From JACQXM01 sp964569425 (GTDB taxonomy: Bacteria > Planctomycetota > Phycisphaerae > UBA1845): a stretch of DNA of 9,655 bases. The notes under the pieces were generated by a model. The model saw only the letters and a list, made by a program, of their open reading frames with translations, had not been told where the DNA came from and searched no databases. Position 1 is the stretch's first letter, and each line of letters opens with the position of its first letter. The stretch is from assembly GCA_964569425.1 (NCBI GenBank), contig CAZMVD010000151.1, forward strand, positions 1 through 9,655, in the 5' to 3' direction. Both the position numbers and the translations under genes were made by a program. Positions 1 through 5,523 of the stretch are shown here, piece after piece.

Positions 1-1613
1 ATAAACCCAACTACGCTTCGACCGGGTTGCAAAGTGTCAATACGAGAGGGATCGCGGATGCTTTTCTGCATGACCGAGATGATTACACGTGGGGGTGGTC
101 AGCGGGCTACATTGATGCCCTAATGCGCAAACTGCCGCGAAAGACGAAGTTGCCGCTCTACCACATGGGAGTCTGGCTCTTCAAGACACGCGAATGGGAG
201 AACAACGCGAAGCGCACTGATGTCGTTCGCAGGATCACGACTGAATACGGGATCACGGAAGCGGAAATTGAAGGCCTTTTCAACACTGAGATTGATTCCG
301 CGCTCTCGGAGCGCGAGGCGTTTCAAGATACTCCTGCGAAATGGCACGAGATTCTGGACGGGTACTCTTCTCCGCAGGATGTACCACCCGAAACCAGCGG
401 AGTCCTGACCTACCTGGAAGTTGACGCCCTGGGACCTCTGCGACACCTGAAGATTGAGCCGTCGCGCCGCCTCAATATTGTCACCGGCGATAACGGCCTG
501 GGAAAAACATTTCTGTTGGATTTGGCTTGGTGGGCCTTGACTGGCGACTGGGCTGATCGGCCGGCGTGGCCAGCGACACAGGCGCGGCGTGGGCCGGCAA
601 TCAAGTTCGCCGTGAGTGCTACTGGGCGAAGCAAAGTACAGAAGGCCAAATGGGAGCCAGCGGACGGTACGTGGCATGTACAGGATCAAACACCGGCAAT
701 ATCTGGTTTGGTTCTGTATGCGCGTGTAGATGGATCGTTCGCAGTCTGGGATCCTGTGAACCGCGTCCTGCAAGGCACGCGGAAATTTTCGAGGGAAGAC
801 GTGTGGAAGGGAACGGATCGAATCGAGGGATTGCTGCGCGATTGGGTTCGGTGGCAGGAGCGCAAAGACAAATACCCGGCGTTCAACGCGTTTACTGCAA
901 TACTGAAGCGAGTGTCGCCTCCGGATTTGGGTCCGCTTGTGGCTGGAGAGCCCCAGCGAATCCCAGGTGAGATTCGGGACATTCCCACTCTTGTTCATCC
1001 CTATGGCACAGTTCCCATTGTGTTCGCTTCCGCTGGCATCAAGAGAATCCTTACGCTGGCCTATTTGATCGTTTGGGCGTGGGAAGAGCACAAATTGCAG
1101 GCGAAGCAGGCCGGTAAGCGTGAAGAGCGCCAGATGGTCGTGATGATCGACGAAGTGGAGGCACATTTACATCCCCGGTGGCAAAGAGTGATTCTCCCCG
1201 CATTGATGGGAATCGGCGCTGACCTGAACCCCGAGCTGTCGATGCAAATGGTCATCGGTACTCACTCGCCGCTCGTCTTGGCGTCCAGCGAACCGGTATT
1301 TAATGAGGACATAGACAGCCTTTTCCATCTGGAATTGATGACGAATGGCCGCATCGAAATGGCCCAGTTACCCTTTGACCGCCGAGGCAGCATTGATTCC
1401 TGGCTCGCATCAGATGTCTTCAAGGTTACGCATCCGGGGTCGCCGGAGCGGGAAGAAGCGATCCGTGCCGCGATCGAGTTGCAGCAATCCAAGCGGCCGA
1501 CCAAAGAGGCGGTTCAGAAAGTCAGTGATAGACTGAGAGAATTCTTGCCCGCGGAGGACCCATTTTGGCCCCGATGGGTATTCTTCGCAGAAGAACACGG
1601 GGTTGAAGTGTGA
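1..1613 (+). CDS. AAA/ABC-type ATPase of a Septu-like defence pair (5' partial)
   Basis: This is probably the ATPase subunit of a two-gene anti-phage system. The frame is open from the first full codon (base 3); the first possible start, TTG at 27, has no Shine-Dalgarno, so the true start probably lies upstream. Numbering from TTG27, a Walker A GDNGLGKT is at residues 154-161, an ABC-like signature SAGIKR at 335-340, a Walker B ending IDE at 374-376 followed by HLHPRWQ, and a switch histidine in THSP at 412-415. This order and the short insertion between the two halves match OLD/PtuA-like (AAA_15/AAA_21) ATPases of the SMC/Rad50 fold. About 130 residues precede the first ATPase strand (LTYLEVDALGPL), which is unusual because PtuA-type proteins normally begin near that strand; I do not recognise this N-terminal domain. 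It overlaps the HNH gene by 4 bases. Codon choice is more mixed than in the respiratory genes. The ATPase fold is near certain; the defence role is inferred from the partner. Confidence 0.85.
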   Translation, partial: KPNYASTGLQSVNTRGIADAFLHDRDDYTWGWSAGYIDALMRKLPRKTKLPLYHMGVWLFKTREWENNAKRTDVVRRITTEYGITEAEIEGLFNTEIDSALSEREAFQDTPAKWHEILDGYSSPQDVPPETSGVLTYLEVDALGPLRHLKIEPSRRLNIVTGDNGLGKTFLLDLAWWALTGDWADRPAWPATQARRGPAIKFAVSATGRSKVQKAKWEPADGTWHVQDQTPAISGLVLYARVDGSFAVWDPVNRVLQGTRKFSREDVWKGTDRIEGLLRDWVRWQERKDKYPAFNAFTAILKRVSPPDLGPLVAGEPQRIPGEIRDIPTLVHPYGTVPIVFASAGIKRILTLAYLIVWAWEEHKLQAKQAGKREERQMVVMIDEVEAHLHPRWQRVILPALMGIGADLNPELSMQMVIGTHSPLVLASSEPVFNEDIDSLFHLELMTNGRIEMAQLPFDRRGSIDSWLASDVFKVTHPGSPEREEAIRAAIELQQSKRPTKEAVQKVSDRLREFLPAEDPFWPRWVFFAEEHGVEV

Positions 1614-2263
1614 TTAGAGTTTTTATGCAAAGCGCGCCAACTCGCTATGCTACGCGCGTCCAGGTCAAAGGAGCGAAGTTCCTCGCGAAAACACCCTCGC
1701 CGAACAGAAAGGAGTGGCAGCGACACGCGTACTGGAAGGATATCCACGACGATCTGTATCGACTGCACAGTGGGATATGCATGTATTGTGCATCGTGGAG
1801 CGCGCGCTCGCCAAAGGGACCGAAAGTTGACCACACGTCAGTCGACCATTTTGTGCCAAAGAGCATCGCGCCGCAAAGGGCGTACGAGTGGGCAAACTTT
1901 CGGTTATGCCGAGCGCGCCTGAACCATCGCAAGGACAGTTTTCAAGACGTGGTTGATCCGTTTCTCGTGCAACCTGATTGGTTCATGCTACAGTTCACCA
2001 CGTTCTTGATCATTCCAACGCCTGGCCTTGCAGCGGACATCACAGCGCAAGTTCAGGCCACGATTGATCGCCTACAGCTCAACGCCGACAATGATTATGT
2101 CAATGAGCGCGTCCAAGTCATACGCGAATACAGCCTGAATCAAGTAGACTTTGCAATGCTGAGCTCCAAGTATCCATTTATCGCAGATCAAATGCAGCGA
2201 CAGGCCTTTGATCAGAGGTTCAAAGGCCGATTTGAACAGCGATTTCGCGATGGAGGCACGTAG
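1610..2263 (+). CDS. HNH endonuclease, PtuB-like partner of the ATPase
   Basis: This is a predicted HNH (beta-beta-alpha metal) nuclease of 217 residues, the likely effector of the ATPase-nuclease pair. The start is a GTG that overlaps the ATPase stop as GTGA, a sign of translational coupling. Visible motifs: CxxC at C57/C60 as half of a zinc site; the VDHFVPKS core at 78-84 with the general-base H80; YEWANFRL at 92-99 with N96; then C100 and NHRK at 105-108. The string DHFxPKS...YEWxN...N..K is typical of TIGR02646-like HNH proteins found beside PtuA-type ATPases. The second zinc-site pair is incomplete: C100 is present, but the usual partner cysteine is replaced in CRARLNHRK. The C-terminal half (LQLNADNDYVNERVQVI, about 155-171) resembles the helical tail of that family. 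Septu-like assignment is moderate; an HNH nuclease is well supported. An upstream retron reverse transcriptase cannot be excluded because the window starts inside the operon. Confidence 0.82.
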   Translation: MIRVFMQSAPTRYATRVQVKGAKFLAKTPSPNRKEWQRHAYWKDIHDDLYRLHSGICMYCASWSARSPKGPKVDHTSVDHFVPKSIAPQRAYEWANFRLCRARLNHRKDSFQDVVDPFLVQPDWFMLQFTTFLIIPTPGLAADITAQVQATIDRLQLNADNDYVNERVQVIREYSLNQVDFAMLSSKYPFIADQMQRQAFDQRFKGRFEQRFRDGGT

Positions 2264-2400
2264 CACGCCCAACGCCGACAAGGGCTCAATGCTCCCACGC
2301 CCCCAACACCCCCAGTGCCTACCCGCTAAGTGAACCATTTCGGCGGAATCCACGCCAGGCATGAACCGACCTCCTAATCACTCGCGCGCGTTTCCACGCC

Positions 2401-2440
2401 TTGACAAGCCGCCATTTATCCATAAGTCTATAGCTATACT
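2401..2440 (+). promoter_or_regulatory. Candidate promoter/operator upstream of the Rrf2 gene
   Basis: A consensus -35 hexamer TTGACA lies at 2401-2406. It is followed by an AT-rich stretch with TATACT at 2435-2440, one base from the consensus -10, although 28 bases separate the two. A weak hexamer TAAGTC at 2423-2428 would give a 16-base spacer. The perfect 10-base palindrome TATAGCTATA (2429-2438) sits in the core, and CTATA occurs twice in a row there. Rrf2 regulators commonly repress their own promoters through such dyads, so this is a plausible autoregulatory operator. Which hexamers are used is uncertain. The preceding stretch 2264-2400 shows no gene, hairpin or repeat that I can support. 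Confidence 0.4.
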
Positions 2441-2448
2441 TTGCTTCC

Positions 2449-2453
2449 GGAGG
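2449..2453 (+). promoter_or_regulatory. Ribosome binding site fixing the Rrf2 start
   Basis: GGAGG is placed 8 bases before the ATG at 2462. It lies downstream of the in-frame TTG at 2441, which rules that codon out as the start. Confidence 0.75.
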
Positions 2454-2461
2454 CGCGTGTC

Positions 2462-2914
2462 ATGCTCAGCCGAACGGCCCAATACGCCCTGCGGGCGATG
2501 ATCGAACTCGCCCGCCACGCACCCGGTGCCCCCGTCGCGGGGGAAGCCATCGCCCGCCTCGCCGCCATCCCCCAGAAGTACCTCTCCAAAATCCTCGGCG
2601 ACCTCGCACGCGCCGGGCTCCTGGAATCCACCCGCGGCAAAGGAGGTGGGTACAAACTCACGCGACCGCCGGAACAAATCTCCCTCCAGGAAGTCCTCTC
2701 ACCCATCGAAGCGCTCGAGTCACGCCGCTGTCCTTTCTCGAATCTGATGTGCAGTGACGAAAACCCCTGCACCGCCCACGAGCGCTGGAAAGCCGTACGC
2801 AGCGTGGAAACCCGCTTCTTTGCCGAAACCAGCATCGCCGAAGTCGCGAAAACGGCCGCGCCAACCCCCGCGCGCCGCCGTGTGAAGGGTGGACGGGAAA
2901 AGCCTCGTGTGTAG
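2462..2914 (+). CDS. Rrf2-family transcriptional regulator, probable Fe-S sensor (NsrR/IscR-like)
   Basis: This 150-residue protein is a winged-helix DNA-binding regulator of the Rrf2 family and probably controls the respiratory operon behind it. It begins with the family hallmark MLSRTAQYALRAM, has the HTH around residues 27-55 (recognition helix near QKYLSKILGDL) and the glycine-rich wing TRGKGGGYKL at 57-66. Three cysteines, C90, C97 and C103, form a C-x6-C-x5-C cluster in the loop where IscR and NsrR bind an Fe-S cluster. As I recall it, this matches the numbering of gonococcal NsrR; IscR has C-x5-C-x5-C. NO- or redox-sensing is thus plausible beside a nitrate reductase, but NsrR cannot be separated from other Rrf2 types by eye. 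The ATG at 2462 is chosen because of the GGAGG before it. It ends 39 bases before the Rieske gene. The tail after residue 130 is basic and probably disordered. Confidence 0.85.
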   Translation: MLSRTAQYALRAMIELARHAPGAPVAGEAIARLAAIPQKYLSKILGDLARAGLLESTRGKGGGYKLTRPPEQISLQEVLSPIEALESRRCPFSNLMCSDENPCTAHERWKAVRSVETRFFAETSIAEVAKTAAPTPARRRVKGGREKPRV

Positions 2915-2915
2915 G

Positions 2916-2933
2916 CTGCGCAAATTCGCGCAG
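2916..2933 (+). promoter_or_regulatory. Hairpin between regulator and Rieske gene
   Basis: CTGCGC (2916-2921) and GCGCAG (2928-2933) form a 6-bp GC-only stem with loop AAATTC, lying right after the Rrf2 stop and just before the Rieske ribosome binding site GGGAG (2940-2944). There is no T-run, so it is not a canonical terminator. It could be an operator dyad, an attenuating structure or a 3'-stabilising hairpin; its role is unknown. Confidence 0.35.
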
Positions 2934-2953
2934 ACCCTTGGGAGCCAGGCAAC

Positions 2954-3493
2954 GTGAGCAGGGACGCGGTTACTACTGAATCGAAAACGCCGCACCAGTC
3001 GGCGCTCACGCCGCCGCCCCGCCGCGGCGTGCTCGGCGTCATCCTCATGGCCGTGGGGCTCATCGCCGGGTACGGCCTGGGCGCCTGGCATTTCTTCCAA
3101 TACCTCATTCCCCTCAAAGCCGGTCGCCGGCGCCGCGAGATGTTCGTCGGCACGTTGGACACCATCCCCGTGGGCTCCAGCCTCACCGTCCGCGACCCCG
3201 CCGGCCAGGAGATCGCGGTCGCCCGCGCCGCCGACGTGCCCGACGACCCCGCCAAGGGGTTCAAAGCGCTCTCCAGCAAGTGCCCGCACCTCGGCTGCAA
3301 GGTGCATTGGGTTTCCAGCGAACAACATTTCTTCTGCCCCTGCCACGAGGGCGTCTTCAGCAAGGAAGGCATCGCGCTGTCCGGTCCGCCCGCCAAGGAA
3401 AACAAGAACCTTTCGACCTACGAGGTCCGCGTGGACCGCACCAACGGCTGGGTATACGTCATGGTTTCAGCGGAGCAGCGTTATGGCGTCTGA
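2954..3493 (+). CDS. Rieske [2Fe-2S] iron-sulfur protein of a bc/b6f-type complex
   Basis: This 179-residue protein is the iron-sulfur subunit of a quinol-oxidising cytochrome complex and acts on the outer face of the cytoplasmic membrane. The cluster motifs are complete: CPHLGC at 110-115 and CPCHEG at 128-133. By family rule the ligands are C110, H112, C128 and H131, and C115-C130 form the disulfide. One N-terminal membrane helix spans about residues 26-50, preceded by a PRR that may serve as a weak Tat signal. The length is normal for a b6f/QcrA-type Rieske. The start is GTG at 2954 with GGGAG nine bases upstream; the next in-frame ATG would cut into the membrane helix. Its 3' end overlaps the cytochrome b gene by 11 bases, which indicates co-translation of the two subunits. 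Confidence 0.93.
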   Translation: MSRDAVTTESKTPHQSALTPPPRRGVLGVILMAVGLIAGYGLGAWHFFQYLIPLKAGRRRREMFVGTLDTIPVGSSLTVRDPAGQEIAVARAADVPDDPAKGFKALSSKCPHLGCKVHWVSSEQHFFCPCHEGVFSKEGIALSGPPAKENKNLSTYEVRVDRTNGWVYVMVSAEQRYGV

Positions 3494-4958
3494 CCCGCAA
3501 GGACATAGCGCGCCCACGCGCACCTCCAGCGGGCGGCTGTGGCAGATGCTCCCCGTGGACTGGGGGCGCGTGGCCGAGGTCACCAACGAACCGGTCCCCG
3601 GGCACATCAAGCGCTGGTGGTTCGCGCTGGGCGGCACGCCCGCCTATCTGTTTTTCATCCAGATCACCACCGGCATTCTGCTCTCGTTCTATTATGTCCC
3701 CTCGCCCGATCATGCGTGGGAAAGCGTCCAGCACATCACGGAAGCCGCGCCCTTCGGATGGTTCATCCGCAGCATCCACAAGTGGGCCTCGCACCTGATG
3801 ATCATCACCGTCATCCTGCACATGTGCCGCGTCTATTTCTCCTGCGCGTTTCGCCACCCCCGCCAGCTCAACTGGGTGATCGGCGTGGGTCTGCTCCTCA
3901 GCACCCTTACCATGGGCTTCACCGGCTATTCGCTCGCCTACGAACAGCTCAGCTACTGGGGAATGACCGTCGCCGCCGAACTGACCGCCGCGGTGCCCCT
4001 CGTCGGCGGAGCGCTCGCCACCTTCCTCCGCGGCGGCAGCGAAATCAGCCCCAACACCCTCACCCGCATGTACAACCTGCACGTCGGGCTGCTGCCCGTC
4101 GCCATGATTCTGCTCATCGGACTGCACGTCAGTATGTTGCGCCTCCACGGCGTCTCCGAACTGTCATTCCTTAACCCGGCCGGAAGCGGCGGAGCGCAAG
4201 CCCCCGCCCCCGCCGCGCGCATGTTCGGCGTCCGCCTCATGGCCCTGGTCGCGGCGCTCGCCGCCCTCGGTTGCCTCGGGCTCGCCGGCTGGAGCACCGC
4301 GCCCGTCAAAATCATCGCCCACGAGCTGACCATGGAGAGCAGCCGCCTCTTCTGGCTGGTGACCGGAACCGTCTCCGCCACCAGCGCCGTGCTGCTCGCC
4401 CGCGGGCACATGTACGGGCTCATGCTCTGGCTCACCATCAGCGTGCTCGCCCTCGGCAAGCTGACCTTCGACCTCATCAACCGCGAGGAAATGAACCGCG
4501 CCGGCTGGATCGCACTGTGCGTAGTGCTGGGCGTAACCAGCGTCTACGGCATCGCCCGCCAGGGCCGCTTCGTCGAGGGCAAAGGGCCCGACAAGCCGTT
4601 CAGCTTCTTCCCCGATCACCTCATCACCGAAATCCTCATCGGAACCCTGCTCCTCTTCCTGCTCACGCTCCTCTCGCTGGTGTTCCCCTCGCACATGGGC
4701 GAAAAGGCCAACCCGCTGATGACCCCCGACCACATCAAGCCCGAGTGGTATTACTTCTTCCAGTTCCGTTTGCTCAAACTCACCGGCCTCAACACCGCCG
4801 TGGTCCTCACCGGCGTGCTGCTGGTGCTCATCATCCTCTGGCCCTGGGTCGATCGCCTGCTCGAAAAACTGGCCCCCGGCCGCGACCTGGGCGTATATAT
4901 CGGTGTCCTCGGCTTCACAACGTTTCTGGTGTTCACGGTATGGGAGGCGATGGAGTGA
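3483..4958 (+). CDS. Cytochrome b (b6 and subunit IV in one chain) with extra membrane block
   Basis: This 491-residue protein is the quinol-binding, diheme subunit of a bc/b6f-type complex. The heme ligands are H99 and H113 in helix B (13 residues between) and H200 and H215 in helix D; the 14 residues between the latter are b6f-like rather than bc1-like. The C-terminal half starts near FFPDHLITEIL (375-385), carries the Qo-site PEWY at 420-423, and has three helices as in subunit IV, so the b6 and subunit IV parts are fused. Between helix D and subunit IV lies an unusual stretch, about 246-368, with roughly four further hydrophobic segments (about 248-270, 288-306, 309-328, 340-357) where normally a short linker is found. 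The ATG at 3483 has GGAG seven bases upstream and overlaps the Rieske stop. No cytochrome c1 or f gene follows; the next operon member is an octaheme cytochrome that may take that role. Confidence 0.93.
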   Translation: MASDPQGHSAPTRTSSGRLWQMLPVDWGRVAEVTNEPVPGHIKRWWFALGGTPAYLFFIQITTGILLSFYYVPSPDHAWESVQHITEAAPFGWFIRSIHKWASHLMIITVILHMCRVYFSCAFRHPRQLNWVIGVGLLLSTLTMGFTGYSLAYEQLSYWGMTVAAELTAAVPLVGGALATFLRGGSEISPNTLTRMYNLHVGLLPVAMILLIGLHVSMLRLHGVSELSFLNPAGSGGAQAPAPAARMFGVRLMALVAALAALGCLGLAGWSTAPVKIIAHELTMESSRLFWLVTGTVSATSAVLLARGHMYGLMLWLTISVLALGKLTFDLINREEMNRAGWIALCVVLGVTSVYGIARQGRFVEGKGPDKPFSFFPDHLITEILIGTLLLFLLTLLSLVFPSHMGEKANPLMTPDHIKPEWYYFFQFRLLKLTGLNTAVVLTGVLLVLIILWPWVDRLLEKLAPGRDLGVYIGVLGFTTFLVFTVWEAME

Positions 4959-4965
4959 GAGAATG

Positions 4966-4992
4966 GCGGATTGGGGAATTCGGATTGCGGAT
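4966..4992 (+). repeat. Left 27-nt inverted repeat of the S23 cassette
   Basis: The arm begins GCGGATTGGGGAATTC and continues CGGATTGCGGAT. It matches the reverse complement of 5478-5504 at 26 of 27 positions; the only mismatch is G4974 opposite G5496. It is built from GCGGATT-like heptamers around a GAATTC core. Confidence 0.9.
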
Positions 4993-5065
4993 GGTGGGGA
5001 ATCCGAGTGTCGGTAAGTCCCGATGACCTGAAGTTATACGATCGTGAGGAGCTTAAGGTACACGG

Positions 5066-5440
5066 ATGAACGCCGCAGCGCTGAAAGCTCGGACGAAATC
5101 GTTTGCCCTTCGCGTGGTTCGAATGGTTTCGGCGCTACCTTCTGGAAAGGTTGCGGAAGTCATCGGTCGCCAGGTATTGCGTTCGGCGACTTCGGTCGGC
5201 GCTAACTATCGTGCGGCTTGTCGAGCGCGAACCCGCGCGGAATATGTGGCCAAGATGGGAATCGTCGAAGAGGAAGCGGACGAAACCTTATATTGGATGG
5301 AACTGATTTCGGAGGCCGGCCTGATCCCGAAAACGAGAGTCGCCGACCTGATGAAAGAAGCGAATGAACTAGTGGCGATCATGGTCTCGTCTATCCGGAC
5401 CGCCCGTTCCAAGAAGAAAGATGTGAAATTGGAGAAATAG
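5066..5440 (+). CDS. Four helix bundle protein (S23 / 23S rRNA intervening-sequence type)
   Basis: This 124-residue protein belongs to the TIGR02436 family, small helical proteins encoded in 23S rRNA intervening sequences and related to the Avd accessory protein of diversity-generating retroelements. Family hallmarks are clear: LRSATSVGANYRAACRA at about 38-54, the stretch RAEYVAKMGIVEEEADETLY at about 57-76 followed by WMELI, and LMKEANELVAIMVSSI near 99-114. The family forms pentameric barrels and is thought to bind nucleic acid; its biological role is unsettled. The lysine-rich tail (KKKDVKLEK) is ordinary. The ATG at 5066 has AAGG seven bases upstream and GAGGAG a little further. The gene is embedded between operon genes and flanked by the 27-nt inverted repeats, and its codons lack the C-ending bias of its neighbours, which fits an inserted element. 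It has no obvious part in respiration. Confidence 0.92.
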   Translation: MNAAALKARTKSFALRVVRMVSALPSGKVAEVIGRQVLRSATSVGANYRAACRARTRAEYVAKMGIVEEEADETLYWMELISEAGLIPKTRVADLMKEANELVAIMVSSIRTARSKKKDVKLEK

Positions 5441-5477
5441 TCGCCGCTGATTGTGAGTTGTCGCTGCCGGTACTCCA

Positions 5478-5504
5478 ATCCGCAATCCGAATTCCGCAAT
5501 CCGC
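5478..5504 (-). repeat. Right 27-nt inverted repeat of the S23 cassette
   Basis: On the + strand it reads ATCCGCAATCCGAATTCC and then GCAATCCGC, with the heptamer AATCCGC recurring in tandem. Its reverse complement equals the left arm except at one base. It ends just upstream of the octaheme gene's ribosome binding site. Confidence 0.9.
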
Positions 5505-5511
5505 AATATTT

Positions 5512-5516
5512 GGGAG
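5512..5516 (+). promoter_or_regulatory. Ribosome binding site deciding the octaheme cytochrome start
   Basis: GGGAG lies 7 bases before GTG 5524, but 19 bases before ATG 5536. It therefore favours the GTG. The in-frame TTG at 5458 lies upstream of the repeat arm and would translate through it. Confidence 0.6.
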
Positions 5517-5523
5517 TCAAGTT

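Larger units (their letters stand above)
4966..5504 (+). mobile_element. Intervening-sequence-like cassette: S23 gene flanked by inverted repeats
   Basis: A 539-bp unit bounded by a near-perfect 27-nt inverted repeat carries only a four-helix-bundle gene. It starts 8 bases after the cytochrome b stop and ends 7 bases before the ribosome binding site of the octaheme gene, so it cleanly splits an otherwise compact operon. The gene type and flanking complementary arms match the layout of 23S rRNA intervening sequences, whose arms form a stem cut by RNase III. Here the site is an mRNA intergenic region. Codon use in the cassette differs from its neighbours. No transposase is present and no clear target duplication is visible, so mobility is inferred. 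Confidence 0.55.

Noticed and set aside
1..2263. Complete retron-Septu system
   Set aside because: No reverse transcriptase or msr/msd-like RNA is in the window. It could lie upstream of the left edge, but nothing visible supports it.
2441..2461. TTG 2441 as the start of the Rrf2 gene
   Set aside because: It would translate the GGAGG ribosome binding site; ATG 2462 begins exactly at the conserved family N-terminus.
5011..5039. Own promoter for the S23 gene (TTATAC at 5034-5039)
   Set aside because: No acceptable -35 element lies at a usual distance, so the hexamer alone is not enough.
4952..5517. GGAGT on both sides of the S23 cassette as a target-site duplication
   Set aside because: The 5-base match does not abut the repeat ends symmetrically, and the right copy is the natural ribosome binding site of the next gene; chance is likely.
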